Shown here: in pieces, positions 24,951 through 32,525 of the stretch
Layout: each line of letters begins with the position of its first letter
How positions within the stretch are numbered: the first letter of the stretch is position 1
NCBI GenBank assembly: GCA_946183925.1
Contig: CAMHDS010000017.1
Coordinates: forward strand, 1-36,071
DNA: 36,071 nt
DNA from: an uncultured Fibrobacter sp.
GTDB lineage: Bacteria > Fibrobacterota > Fibrobacteria > Fibrobacterales > Fibrobacteraceae
Reading direction: 5' to 3'
Notes under the pieces: generated by a model
The model's database searches: none
The model's input: the letters and a program-made list of their open reading frames with translations, nothing else
What the model was told of the DNA's origin: nothing
Translations under genes and position numbers: made by a program

Positions 24951-27900
24951 TCACTTCACCACTCCGATGCGGTACAGCTTCTGCTTGGTCTTGCCGGAGC
25001 TGAACTTCACCTGCAAGCGAACCGTATAGACGTCGCTTCCCAGGGCTTTCAGGTCCAGATTTTCGAACTGGTTCCGGCCCGCCTCCACGCCGGACATTTT
25101 CTGCTGATAGACGCAGTAGCCCGTGATGTCGTAGATTTCTAGCGTTACCGTCTTGGCGGCATTCCCGATTTCAAAGCGGGCCTTGGCGTTCCCGCCCCGC
25201 ACAGGGTTCGGGTACACGAAAAATTCCCTGATTTCATCTTTTAATTTGGCCGCCGCAGGTTCGCCAAGTCGAGAAGCGTCAAAGTAGCCCGTCCTTTCGT
25301 TTCCGCCGGCAGGGAGCGTCCACGCCGCCGGAGATTCCACCGCCTTGCCGCTAGCTTTTTTCAGACGGAACGCCGAAAGGCTGTTCCTGTGCAGGGCGTA
25401 AATTTCAGGACCTGCGGACTTTGCGTCGGGAATGGCGTCAGCAACGAAGATGCTCATGGGCTTCAGCTGCTTTACGGACTCCACATATTCAAAGCTGCCT
25501 GCCGCCAGGGGGAATCCGTCTTTTTCTATAAGGGCCTTGCCCTTGCCCGTATAGGCGTACACCAGGCCGTCGTTACTGGGCACGAGAATTTCGGGAGTGT
25601 CGTCACCGTTTACATCTACCAGCACAGGGTCGCTGAAAAATCCGTATATCGGAGACCCGCGGGAAACCTTCACCGGGAATCCCGCAATGGGCAGACCCGA
25701 ACGGTCGAGCGCATAAACGAGGTTATCGCCCAAGAAAACGATTTCGGGATACTTGTCGCCGTTTATGTCACCGATGGCAATACCGGAGGTCTCGTCCTTC
25801 AAGCCGCTGGTGCCTGCGGCTCCGCGCTTGTAGCTTTTTGTCCAGCGGGTCACTAGACTCTTCTTGGATTCATCATAATTCACAGCCACAACTGTCCCGC
25901 GACTACCTACAGCAATGATATCCACCTTGTCGTCCCGATCCATATCGGTACAAGCTATGCGGAAGATCTCGCTATTTTTTCCGTTCAGCTTGATCCATCC
26001 CTGTGTCGTAAAGAGCTCTCCATCGTTGGACACCTGTACATCTTCGATACCCTTGCCGGCATCTTGCTTGCAATAGGCCATATCGGTATAGATTTTTGAC
26101 GCAGACGAATTGGATTCACGAATGTTTACTGCCACTTTCTTTTCAAACTTGACGGCATCGTACGTCACCATGCCTTCGCGACTGGCAATCCAGATTTGTC
26201 CATCGTGAATCACGGGCCCCACCGTCGCAGAATCCACCGGAATTTCATCTTGTATGGGGAGGCCACCTACAAAGCGGGTCCTTACCAGTTTATTCCTGTG
26301 CAGGCTATACACATCCTTGCCGTCGCTGGCCATGCCCACCAGCGGGCCGTAGCTTGCGCCCACGCGGTACAGCGGAACCTCGACCTTTGCACTGTCGCGG
26401 GTCAGGGATTTTTGCACAATCACGGTGTCCGCCACGAACAGCGTGTCGCCCAGGGCATTGAACGCCTGCAGGGTTCCGTCTTCGGCGCCCACCACAAGGA
26501 TTTTTTCTCCATCGTGTTCCGGGTCATCTATGAACACGGCGCCACGCACCGCCGAATTCAGGCCCACGTTCCGCGGGAACTTGCTCCCTTCGATACTGCC
26601 GTCGTCGATGCTGATGGTCACGCTGATTACAGGGGCTGCAAAGTTCACCACGCTATCGCCCATGAAGGCGTTAGAAGTCTTTTCCTTGCGGGCATCTTTC
26701 GGCACGTTCACCGTAATCCTGATTCCGGTGTAGCCGCCCTGGGCCGTCATGGTGTTGGCATAGCCCGTAGTGCCAATGGTCTTGACCGTATCGAATTTCT
26801 GCTTGGAATCCTTCGCGGGCACCCGCAGGTGGGGCAACAGGTCTGTGCCGCTACCGTAATCGTAGGTATCTTCGCCCAGGGCGTTCTTGAAGGACTTGCC
26901 TATGCTGAGGATTCCGTCGGATTCTACGAGGGACATTCCAAACTGGTGATCCCGCAGGGTGTCGCCACCCCAGAAGTTCGCTATGCCATACTGCAAGGAT
27001 TCCCGCAGGTGCCATTCGTTCACCTTCCAGACGGCGATGCCGCTGGCAGGGAGCCCTGCATCAAAGGAACTGGGCGCGAGAATAAAACCGTTCAGTTGCT
27101 TCTTGTTCTGGCTGCACTTGCCCTTCACGCACACGCTGTCTTCAAAAAGTTTGGAGATGCTGTCCACAGGAACCGTAACCTTTTTCTCTTCGGTCTGTTC
27201 ACCCGCATTCTGGACATATCCCACTTCTACCGAACCGTCCTTGTTCCAGCTGCGCTGGCGGTTTTCGATGAGCAGGTATTCGCTTCCGCTCAGGGGCACT
27301 TTCACGATTTCGGTACCAAGGCCGCTACCGGCCGCGGCGATTTCCACCGTCACGGGCTTCCCTGCTGTTGGCCGAACCTCTCTCACCTTTCCCCAGCCCA
27401 TGTAGAGCCTGTCCCAGGCCGCAGGCAGTGCCGGCAAGAATCCGTTACCAGCGTTGTAGCCAGCAAAATCCATCAGGTCGAAATAGCCCAGACGGCTGAT
27501 TCCCTTCACCACGTCGTAGGTGTTGGGGAGCCCCAGTTCACGTCCCACCTGGTTTGTGATAATCCCGTTGATGCCCCAGTTCAGGCCATCTTGCGAGGCC
27601 GTCTCAGACACCACCATGATCGAACGCAAGGTATCCGTAGTCCCCGCATCTGCGCCCTTCAACAAAAGAGCCGTCGTCACCGTATCGCCGCTCTCGCCCA
27701 CGCCCATCACGGGCTTCACGTTTTCGTTCTTGGCGGAATCGGGCATCAGGTACATCCAGGCGTCCTTATCCACGTAAATGTCCAGAAAATCTCCCGGCGT
27801 ATCCGCGTTGCGGGTTCCCATGCTGCCACCATCCAGCAGGCGGCTCGCCCCAGCGTGGGCAATCATGTAGGAGCGTTTTACGTTCGGGTTCTTGGAAAGG

Positions 27901-28367
27901 GGTATCTTGAAGGGCGAATCCTTGGAGGAATGGGCCTTGGCCACCGCATCGTAAATAAAATTCAGGTAAAGGCGACTGCGGTCCTCGTCGTATTCCGCCG
28001 TCTTTTCGCCCTTGCTCTTGCCGGTACGGTTATAGCCCATAATGGGCTTGTCCAGAGTGTACAGGGAATTTTCAGGGAACACCCGCGCCCGCACCGCCAG
28101 CTTGCCTCCGCTGGCCGCCTGGTAATAGGCGTTCACGAATTCAAAATGCCTAAGCCAGTAATTTGGATTGGCACGCACTCCCGAGGGATCCAGCTTGTAA
28201 TTCACCTTGGTGTCGGAATTGAACTGGCCGTTGCCCGTGGTGAGGGAGTTGTCCGGTTGCTCTTCCTTGAAATCCACCAGCAGCACGAACACTTCCAGGG
28301 TGTCCGCCGCCTGCGCAAAAGACAAAAGACCTACAACAAATGCAAAGAAAACCGCATTCAACTTCAT
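24951..28367 (-). CDS. M6-like secreted protein with degenerate zinc site, FG-GAP repeats and T9SS sorting domain
   Basis: 1138 aa with a signal peptide (MKLNAVFFAFVVGLLSFAQA). Residues about 22-340 follow the immune-inhibitor-A (M6) peptidase layout: VLLVDFKEEQPDN, HFEFVNAYYQAASGGKLAVRA, a cleft region, GLPNTYD and YFDLMDFAGYNAG. The expected HExxH is NQVGR (272-276), so both histidines and the glutamate are gone and proteolysis is unlikely. Residues about 640-1020 hold FG-GAP/VCBS-type propeller blades (GIAIGDINGDKYPEIVFLG, VLVDVNGDDTPEILVPSNDG). The C-terminal 90 residues, from FFVYPNPVRGG, are a T9SS type A sorting domain. Likely a surface or secreted binding protein. The promoter should lie within 28368-28462. 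Confidence 0.85.
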   Translation of the reverse strand: MKLNAVFFAFVVGLLSFAQAADTLEVFVLLVDFKEEQPDNSLTTGNGQFNSDTKVNYKLDPSGVRANPNYWLRHFEFVNAYYQAASGGKLAVRARVFPENSLYTLDKPIMGYNRTGKSKGEKTAEYDEDRSRLYLNFIYDAVAKAHSSKDSPFKIPLSKNPNVKRSYMIAHAGASRLLDGGSMGTRNADTPGDFLDIYVDKDAWMYLMPDSAKNENVKPVMGVGESGDTVTTALLLKGADAGTTDTLRSIMVVSETASQDGLNWGINGIITNQVGRELGLPNTYDVVKGISRLGYFDLMDFAGYNAGNGFLPALPAAWDRLYMGWGKVREVRPTAGKPVTVEIAAAGSGLGTEIVKVPLSGSEYLLIENRQRSWNKDGSVEVGYVQNAGEQTEEKKVTVPVDSISKLFEDSVCVKGKCSQNKKQLNGFILAPSSFDAGLPASGIAVWKVNEWHLRESLQYGIANFWGGDTLRDHQFGMSLVESDGILSIGKSFKNALGEDTYDYGSGTDLLPHLRVPAKDSKQKFDTVKTIGTTGYANTMTAQGGYTGIRITVNVPKDARKEKTSNAFMGDSVVNFAAPVISVTISIDDGSIEGSKFPRNVGLNSAVRGAVFIDDPEHDGEKILVVGAEDGTLQAFNALGDTLFVADTVIVQKSLTRDSAKVEVPLYRVGASYGPLVGMASDGKDVYSLHRNKLVRTRFVGGLPIQDEIPVDSATVGPVIHDGQIWIASREGMVTYDAVKFEKKVAVNIRESNSSASKIYTDMAYCKQDAGKGIEDVQVSNDGELFTTQGWIKLNGKNSEIFRIACTDMDRDDKVDIIAVGSRGTVVAVNYDESKKSLVTRWTKSYKRGAAGTSGLKDETSGIAIGDINGDKYPEIVFLGDNLVYALDRSGLPIAGFPVKVSRGSPIYGFFSDPVLVDVNGDDTPEILVPSNDGLVYAYTGKGKALIEKDGFPLAAGSFEYVESVKQLKPMSIFVADAIPDAKSAGPEIYALHRNSLSAFRLKKASGKAVESPAAWTLPAGGNERTGYFDASRLGEPAAAKLKDEIREFFVYPNPVRGGNAKARFEIGNAAKTVTLEIYDITGYCVYQQKMSGVEAGRNQFENLDLKALGSDVYTVRLQVKFSSGKTKQKLYRIGVVK

Positions 28368-28427
28368 AGGCTACAATTTACAAAAAAGCTCTCTCTTGAG
28401 CCCAAAAATTTCTGTTTTCGCCTGTCC

Positions 28428-28456
28428 AAAAGGGGCTTTAGACCGCTAGCCCTTTT
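28428..28456 (-). terminator. Probable terminator after the first NUDIX gene
   Basis: AAAAGGGGCT and AGCCCTTTT pair with a single bulged base; the stem starts six bases past the NUDIX stop and ends in a T-run on the minus strand. This separates the NUDIX gene from the M6-like gene downstream. Confidence 0.55.
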
Positions 28457-28462
28457 CATCCC

Positions 28463-28888
28463 TTACAAGGGATTTTCCAGAGCTTCCACCACCTTCACGT
28501 CGGCGGGAAGCCAGTTGACGGAATGCAATTCCGCGCGGGTAAGCCAGCGGGCCGCCTCGTGCTCCAAGAGCTCAGGCGCTTTACCCCCCGCAATCGTGCA
28601 AAAATAACAGTGCATCGTCAGGTGGAAAGCCGGATAGTCGTGGTCAACAGTACATATAAACTCGCCAACGCTCACGTCGATGGCGAGTTCTTCTTTTAGT
28701 TCGCGGGCGAGGGCCTGTTGCGGGGTTTCGCCGGGCTCCATCTTGCCGCCCGGGAATTCCCAGCCGTCCTTGTAGTCGCCGTACCCGCGCTGCGTGGCAA
28801 AAAACCGAACACCTGGCGTGCGAGGCTCAGCCGGATTCCCGAAAGGATCCGCGCAAATGATGCCTGCCACGACTTCTATGCGTTTCAT
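28463..28888 (-). CDS. mutT: MutT-type NUDIX hydrolase (copy 1)
   Basis: 141 aa from the ATG at 28888, which aligns with the start MKRIEVVAGII of its paralogue at 32526-32909. The Nudix box GGKMEPGETPQQALARELKEELA is present, with Ala in place of the usual Gly near its end. The family pyrophosphohydrolyses (deoxy)nucleoside triphosphates such as 8-oxo-dGTP and keeps oxidised nucleotides out of DNA. Compared with the paralogue it carries an extra loop (about residues 12-28, with FGNPAEPRTPG). It is divergent from the peroxidase gene, a fitting neighbour for an oxidative-damage enzyme. An upstream extension to 28984 would cross the divergent promoter and is rejected. Confidence 0.92.
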   Translation of the reverse strand: MKRIEVVAGIICADPFGNPAEPRTPGVRFFATQRGYGDYKDGWEFPGGKMEPGETPQQALARELKEELAIDVSVGEFICTVDHDYPAFHLTMHCYFCTIAGGKAPELLEHEAARWLTRAELHSVNWLPADVKVVEALENPL

Positions 28889-28941
28889 GGGCGTAAAAAT
28901 AGAAAAATCCCAAGAAAAATCATTTTTTTTGCGTCCCCCTA

Positions 28942-28985
28942 TTGACTTTTGACAATAAATTTTATAAAATTGAATTGTATACAAT
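28942..28985 (+). promoter_or_regulatory. Promoter and OhrR-type operator candidate for gpx-ohrR
   Basis: TTGACT (28942-28947), a 17-base spacer and TAAAAT (28965-28970) form a good sigma70-type promoter. Immediately downstream ATTGTATACAAT (28974-28985) is a perfect 12-bp palindrome that would cover the transcription start. It resembles the AT-rich TACAATT/AATTGTA elements bound by Bacillus OhrR, and the second gene of the operon is OhrR-like, so autorepression is a reasonable inference. Confidence 0.6.
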
Positions 28986-29042
28986 CAAACACAGCGAAAA
29001 CCAATAAAACGCCGACACCTACAAAAAAAACGGAGGCTCATT

Positions 29043-29588
29043 ATGGCAACCATCTACGATTTCACGCTCACCGACGGCAAGGGGAACCAGGTCCCCCTCG
29101 CAAACTTCAAGGGCAAGGTGATGCTCGTCGTGAACACCGCGACCGGCTGCGGTTTTACCCCGCATTACAAGCCCATCGAACAGATGTATTCCGATTTTCA
29201 CGACAAGGGTTTTGAAGTCATCGACGTTCCCTGCAACCAGTTCAAGGGCCAGACCCCCGGCACCGACGACGAAATCCACGAATTCTGCACGCTCAACTAC
29301 GGCACCGAATTCCCGCAGATGAAAAAGTCCGACGTGAACGGCCCCGACGAACTGCCGCTCTACACCTACCTGAAATCGCAGAAGGGTTTCGAAGGTTTCG
29401 GCTTTGGCGTGAAGGCCGCCGCCATGGCGCTTTTGCTCAAGAGCATCGACAAGGATTATAAGAATAATCCCGACATCAAGTGGAACTTCACCAAGTTCGT
29501 CGTGGACCGCGAAGGCAACGTGGTCGCGCGTTTCGAACCCACCGCCGACATGGACGACGTGCGCGCCTGTGTAGAAAAGCTGCTCTAG
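29043..29588 (+). CDS. gpx: Glutathione peroxidase family thiol peroxidase
   Basis: 181 aa. The peroxidatic site NTATGCGFTP has Cys36; Gln66 lies in PCNQFKGQTPG and Trp147-Asn148 in IKWNFTKF, completing the Cys-Gln-Trp-Asn tetrad of the GPx/BsaA family. Bacterial members usually take electrons from thioredoxin, not glutathione. It reduces hydrogen peroxide and organic hydroperoxides in the cytoplasm; no signal peptide is seen. GGAGG lies upstream of the ATG. It is followed after 8 bases by an OhrR-like regulator, and a NUDIX gene is divergent. Confidence 0.95.
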   Translation: MATIYDFTLTDGKGNQVPLANFKGKVMLVVNTATGCGFTPHYKPIEQMYSDFHDKGFEVIDVPCNQFKGQTPGTDDEIHEFCTLNYGTEFPQMKKSDVNGPDELPLYTYLKSQKGFEGFGFGVKAAAMALLLKSIDKDYKNNPDIKWNFTKFVVDREGNVVARFEPTADMDDVRACVEKLL

Positions 29589-29596
29589 GAGATGCC

Positions 29597-30031
29597 GTGA
29601 ACTGCCCCCAGCTAAAACTCGAAAACCAGCTGTGCTTCCCGCTGTATGCCGCGTCCAAAGAGATAACGCGCCGTTACGCCCCGTACCTGGAACCGCTCGA
29701 CCTCACGTACACGCAGTACATAGTGATGCTCGTGCTGTGGGAAGAAAAAAAGTGCAACGTCTCGGAACTCGGCAAAAAGCTGTTTCTCGATTCCGGGACG
29801 CTCACCCCGCTTTTGAAAAAACTCGAGGCCAAGGGCTACGTCCAGCGCACCCGAGAACAGAGTGACGAGCGCTGCCTCTCTGTAAGCCTCACCGCCGAAG
29901 GCGAATCGCTCAAGCGCAAGGCTGCAAGCGTCCCCAAGTCCATGTCCAGCTGCGTGAACCTCTCCGAGTCCGAAGCAAAGACGCTGTACACCCTGCTGTA
30001 CAAGGTTTTGGAAGGGTTTGGGGCTCCTTAA
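29597..30031 (+). CDS. ohrR: OhrR-like MarR-family regulator
   Basis: 144 aa from a GTG start at 29597, selected because AGGAG lies just upstream and the product then begins like OhrR. LENQLCFPLYAASKEITRRY places Cys13 where OhrR has its peroxide-sensing cysteine; LTYTQYIVMLVLWE, VSELGKKLFLDSGTLTPLLKKLEAKGYV and the wing TREQSDERCLSVSLT give the winged-helix MarR fold. The family represses peroxidase genes until the cysteine is oxidised. The gene is 8 bases after gpx and very likely cotranscribed. A longer reading frame from 29480 overlaps gpx and is rejected. Confidence 0.93.
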   Translation: MNCPQLKLENQLCFPLYAASKEITRRYAPYLEPLDLTYTQYIVMLVLWEEKKCNVSELGKKLFLDSGTLTPLLKKLEAKGYVQRTREQSDERCLSVSLTAEGESLKRKAASVPKSMSSCVNLSESEAKTLYTLLYKVLEGFGAP

Positions 30032-30052
30032 AGAACTTTTGCTCAACCAATT

Positions 30053-30241
30053 CTACTTTATCTGCGATATGGCGTAAAGCGGACATATTTGAACGTGGCG
30101 AATTGCATTTTCCGCTTCGGAATCATGGTAATCCAAGACTGTCTTCGGATATTTTCCAAACAAATAATTCGCCGTTTTCGGATATTTTCCAAAGAAATAA
30201 TTCAAAAAAGGCGATTTTGGCGGTTTTTCGCCATTTTTCAT
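30053..30241 (-). CDS. Possible small protein with 11-residue repeats
   Basis: 62 aa from ATG 30241 with AAGGAG seven bases upstream, 39 bases after the yhcG stop. It contains NYFFGKYPKTA followed by NYLFGKYPKTV, encoded by a 27-base direct repeat with one mismatch (30144-30170 and 30177-30203, period 33). A period divisible by three fits a translated repeat. There is no known family, signal peptide or membrane helix. It could equally be a noncoding repeat that happens to stay open. Confidence 0.35.
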   Translation of the reverse strand: MKNGEKPPKSPFLNYFFGKYPKTANYLFGKYPKTVLDYHDSEAENAIRHVQICPLYAISQIK

Positions 30242-30280
30242 CAAAAAACTCCTTTTTCGCGCGGCCCCTCCATGAACGCG

Positions 30281-31543
30281 CTATTCGCCTTTTTTCCGAA
30301 TGAGCCGTTTCGTAGTATGCATTTCCTTTTGCAGAAGGCGCATGCGCTCTTCCAACAGTTCCTTCGAAGGCAACGCATCTTTGATGCGGATATTGTTGTA
30401 TGTCGCGACCCCCATCGGCGTGCCCAGCCCACGGAAAGACCACTGTACATCGGTTGAATCCATGTTGGAACAAATCAACAGCCCGATTGTCGGATTGTCT
30501 TCGGGTGCCTTCAGCAACTCATCTACCGCGTTCACGTAAAAGTTCAGTTTGCCGACAAACTCCGGCTCGAACGGCTTTGCCTTCAGTTCGCAGGCGACGA
30601 AACAGCGCAAGCGGATATGGTAAAACAGCAGGTCGATTTTGCGGCTTCGTCCACCTACAAGAACCTCCTTTTGCCGTCCAATGAAGGCAAAACCCGTACC
30701 CATCTCGAGCAAAAGGTCGGTGACATTCTTCGTAAGAGCCTCTTCCAATTCGGCTTCGTCGTAAATTTCGTGACCAACAGTCGCAAAGCCAAAATCGTAG
30801 TTCTCTTTCAGCACATCTTGAACCAGTTTGCTCTGCAAATCGGGCAGTTTTTCGGTAAAATTGTTGACTATCTTGCCTTGGTGGCTGAAAAGATCCGCCT
30901 TGATGCAGTTGATCAACGCAGCGCGGCTCATCCCTTGTTCCACAGTCTTTTTGATGTAAAACAGGGCCTCATCTACAGATTTGCATTTCGTGATAATTGC
31001 GATATGATGTCCCCAGGGAACGCCAGCAAAAAATGCAGGCATTTCTGCACCAGCTTGGTGCAGTTTTGTTTTCTCAAATTCTCTAACAGGTTGTTGGAGT
31101 TTTTCTCTGTCAAATCGGCTAGACTTGGCCTCGTCTAATTCTCTAACAGGCTGTTGGAGTTTTTCGCTATCAGACCGACTAGACTTAGATTTGACTAATT
31201 CTCTACCAGCTTGGTAGAGAATTTGATTAGCCCCTTTCCGCGTATAAAAACAGTACCATTTCTTCATAAACCACAGATTCGACACCGAAAATCCGTCCGC
31301 ATCGGGAAAATCCCGCTGCATATCCAGGCTGAGTTGCTCCACGACTCCCGAACCCCAGCGCTCCTCGGCCTTTTTGCGCACCAAGTCCCGCCCCAGCAGC
31401 CAGTTGAACTGCAGTTTTTCGGCATTTACCTTGATGACCGCCTTTACCTGTGCCGAGCGGTAACGCTGCTTTAGCTCTGTAATCCACTCGATGTAATCAG
31501 AATCAATATGGATATTGTGAGATTCAATCTTTCGATTTCTCAT
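30281..31543 (-). CDS. yhcG: YhcG/DUF1016 PDDEXK nuclease with repeat-expanded linker
   Basis: 420 aa, longer than the usual 340-380 aa. The N-terminal DUF1016 part (EWITELKQRYRSAQVKAVIKVN, NWLLGRDLV, FSVSNLWFMKKWYCFY) is followed by a linker of 20-residue repeats (about 108-165: KLQQPVREL, KLQQPVREF), then PWGHHIAIITK and the PDDEXK nuclease domain with RSRKIDLLFYH and CELKAKPFEP as catalytic Asp and Glu-x-Lys. YhcG proteins are widespread accessory genes near type I restriction systems; the exact role is unknown. AGAGAGG upstream supports the start. No restriction genes are beside it in this window. Confidence 0.9.
   Translation of the reverse strand: MRNRKIESHNIHIDSDYIEWITELKQRYRSAQVKAVIKVNAEKLQFNWLLGRDLVRKKAEERWGSGVVEQLSLDMQRDFPDADGFSVSNLWFMKKWYCFYTRKGANQILYQAGRELVKSKSSRSDSEKLQQPVRELDEAKSSRFDREKLQQPVREFEKTKLHQAGAEMPAFFAGVPWGHHIAIITKCKSVDEALFYIKKTVEQGMSRAALINCIKADLFSHQGKIVNNFTEKLPDLQSKLVQDVLKENYDFGFATVGHEIYDEAELEEALTKNVTDLLLEMGTGFAFIGRQKEVLVGGRSRKIDLLFYHIRLRCFVACELKAKPFEPEFVGKLNFYVNAVDELLKAPEDNPTIGLLICSNMDSTDVQWSFRGLGTPMGVATYNNIRIKDALPSKELLEERMRLLQKEMHTTKRLIRKKGE
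31045..31223. repeat. Four in-frame hairpin repeats in the yhcG linker
   Basis: Four palindromes share the plan N6-CA, three-base loop, TG-N6: 31045-31063 (CTGCACCA arms), 31081-31099 and 31141-31159 (CTCTAACA/TGTTGGAG), and 31197-31223 (AATTCTCTACCA, 12 bp perfect). Centres are 31054, 31090, 31150 and 31210. The two middle ones are parts of a 60-bp direct repeat (31077-31136, 31137-31196). All keep the reading frame and encode LHQAGAEM, LQQPVREF, LQQPVREL and LYQAGREL. Confidence 0.92.
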
Positions 31544-32004
31544 AAAAGACCTCTCTTTAATAACAATACAAAGGCAAAAATACGCAGATGCACAACGTAT
31601 GTTGAGCCTTATATTTCTAGTTTTTATGGGATGCTCTTGCGGTGCTGTTGGCGGGGGCTTTCCCCGGCGTTACCTGGCGCGGCTTTCGCCACACACTCGA
31701 GCAGGCTGCTTCTCCTGCCAGCTATCCAACAACATCAACAAGAAGGTTGATGAACCCCACCGCGGATGCACGTACGGGCGCATGGCCTATGCCGACTGTC
31801 GCAGGGATTGTCGTAATCTCAGGTCGGTTGCGCAGAAAGAAGTCTGCACACCCGTTCACTAAATATACATCTTCGTGCGTCCCCTGTCAAGAGATTTCTT
31901 GATGAAAATCCACAGTAAAGGGTTCGATTTCGACCCCTTTGGTTGATGTCTTGTGTTGTCATTTTCTGTCACTAGCATTATCTATCTTTCGGGGCGGAGG
32001 CACT
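31544..32004. other. Intergenic stretch with a multi-hairpin structured element
   Basis: The yhcG promoter should lie at the left end. From 31652 to 31752 there are four stable short hairpins: CGGGG/CCCCG (31652-31666), GGCG/CGCC (31676-31690), GCAGG/CCTGC (31701-31718) and CATCAAC/GTTGATG (31733-31752); further pairings such as CCGAC with GTCGG reach to about 31835. Short open frames (for example 31599-31862, Cys-rich) cross it without a ribosome binding site. It may be an RNA or a mobile repeat; I cannot assign a family. Nothing clear in 31870-31990. Confidence 0.4.
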
Positions 32005-32322
32005 ATGGAAAACGACACGTTCGGCGGCGCGATACTCGCATGGGTCAAGAGCGCAAAGGCGTTCCTGAAAGTCCAGGCGGGCACGGGCGACAACCTGCTC
32101 GAAGAAGACATCCGGGAAGGGTTCACCGACTATTGCCTATGGTCCACGTTCCGGCCGGAAAGCATCGACACCGACGGCGAGCTCGACATGGAATGCCTGG
32201 ACAGCGGCATGGTCCTGTTCAGGGAAAGCTGCACCCCCGGAGAGGCGCTGGAATCGAGCTACCGGCAAGCCTTTGGCACCGCCTTCGACAAGGACGATAT
32301 CGCGGTACTGATGGAAGAATGA
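32005..32322 (+). CDS. Small acidic protein of unknown function
   Basis: 105 aa from ATG 32005 with GGAGG five bases upstream. The product is acidic (LEEDIREGFTDYCLW, DTDGELDMECLDSG, FDKDDIAVLMEE) with no signal peptide, membrane helix or motif I recognise. GC-rich third positions resemble the native genes nearby. It stands alone on the plus strand between the structured element and a REP-like region. A longer frame from 31939 lacks a ribosome binding site. Confidence 0.65.
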   Translation: MENDTFGGAILAWVKSAKAFLKVQAGTGDNLLEEDIREGFTDYCLWSTFRPESIDTDGELDMECLDSGMVLFRESCTPGEALESSYRQAFGTAFDKDDIAVLMEE

Positions 32323-32340
32323 CGCCGCCTTTTTACTTGG

Positions 32341-32515
32341 AGGGGGAAGCCTCCCCCTGCCTGCAGCCGCTTTGTCCGCGGGTTCCGCAGACTGTCATCC
32401 CCGCGACTTTGTCTCGTCATCCCCGCGAAGGCGGGGATCTCCTTTCCAATCCGCGTCCAAACCGTCTTCCGGACACCCCCTCTCCTAGGAGCTCTACCCC
32501 TAAAACCCCGGAACC
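32341..32515. repeat. REP-like composite, inverted relative of 2697-2900
   Basis: AGGGGGA/TCCCCCT with an AGCC loop (32341-32358), ATCCCCGC/GCGGGGAT with a GAAG loop (32419-32438), a half copy of the latter near 32396, and CTCCTAGGAGCTCTACCCCTAA near 32482-32503. Their complements match the modules at 2724-2888. It lies between converging genes and probably acts as a bidirectional terminator. Confidence 0.75.
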
Positions 32516-32525
32516 GCGTGCAGAA

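Noticed and set aside
26196..28607. 803-codon plus-strand open frame opposite the M6-like gene
   Set aside because: His and Arg rich product without domains; the minus strand carries a signal peptide, repeats and sorting domain.
30144..30203. Direct repeat as a CRISPR or attachment site
   Set aside because: Only two units of 27 bases with a 6-base gap; no integrase or cas gene nearby.
31077..31223. Spaced repeats as a CRISPR array
   Set aside because: Repeats are contiguous 60-bp units inside a coding gene, with no unique spacers and no cas genes.
31599..31862. 87-codon Cys-rich plus-strand frame with a lipoprotein-like start (FMGCSCG)
   Set aside because: No ribosome binding site, and the DNA is dominated by hairpins; kept as a structured element instead.
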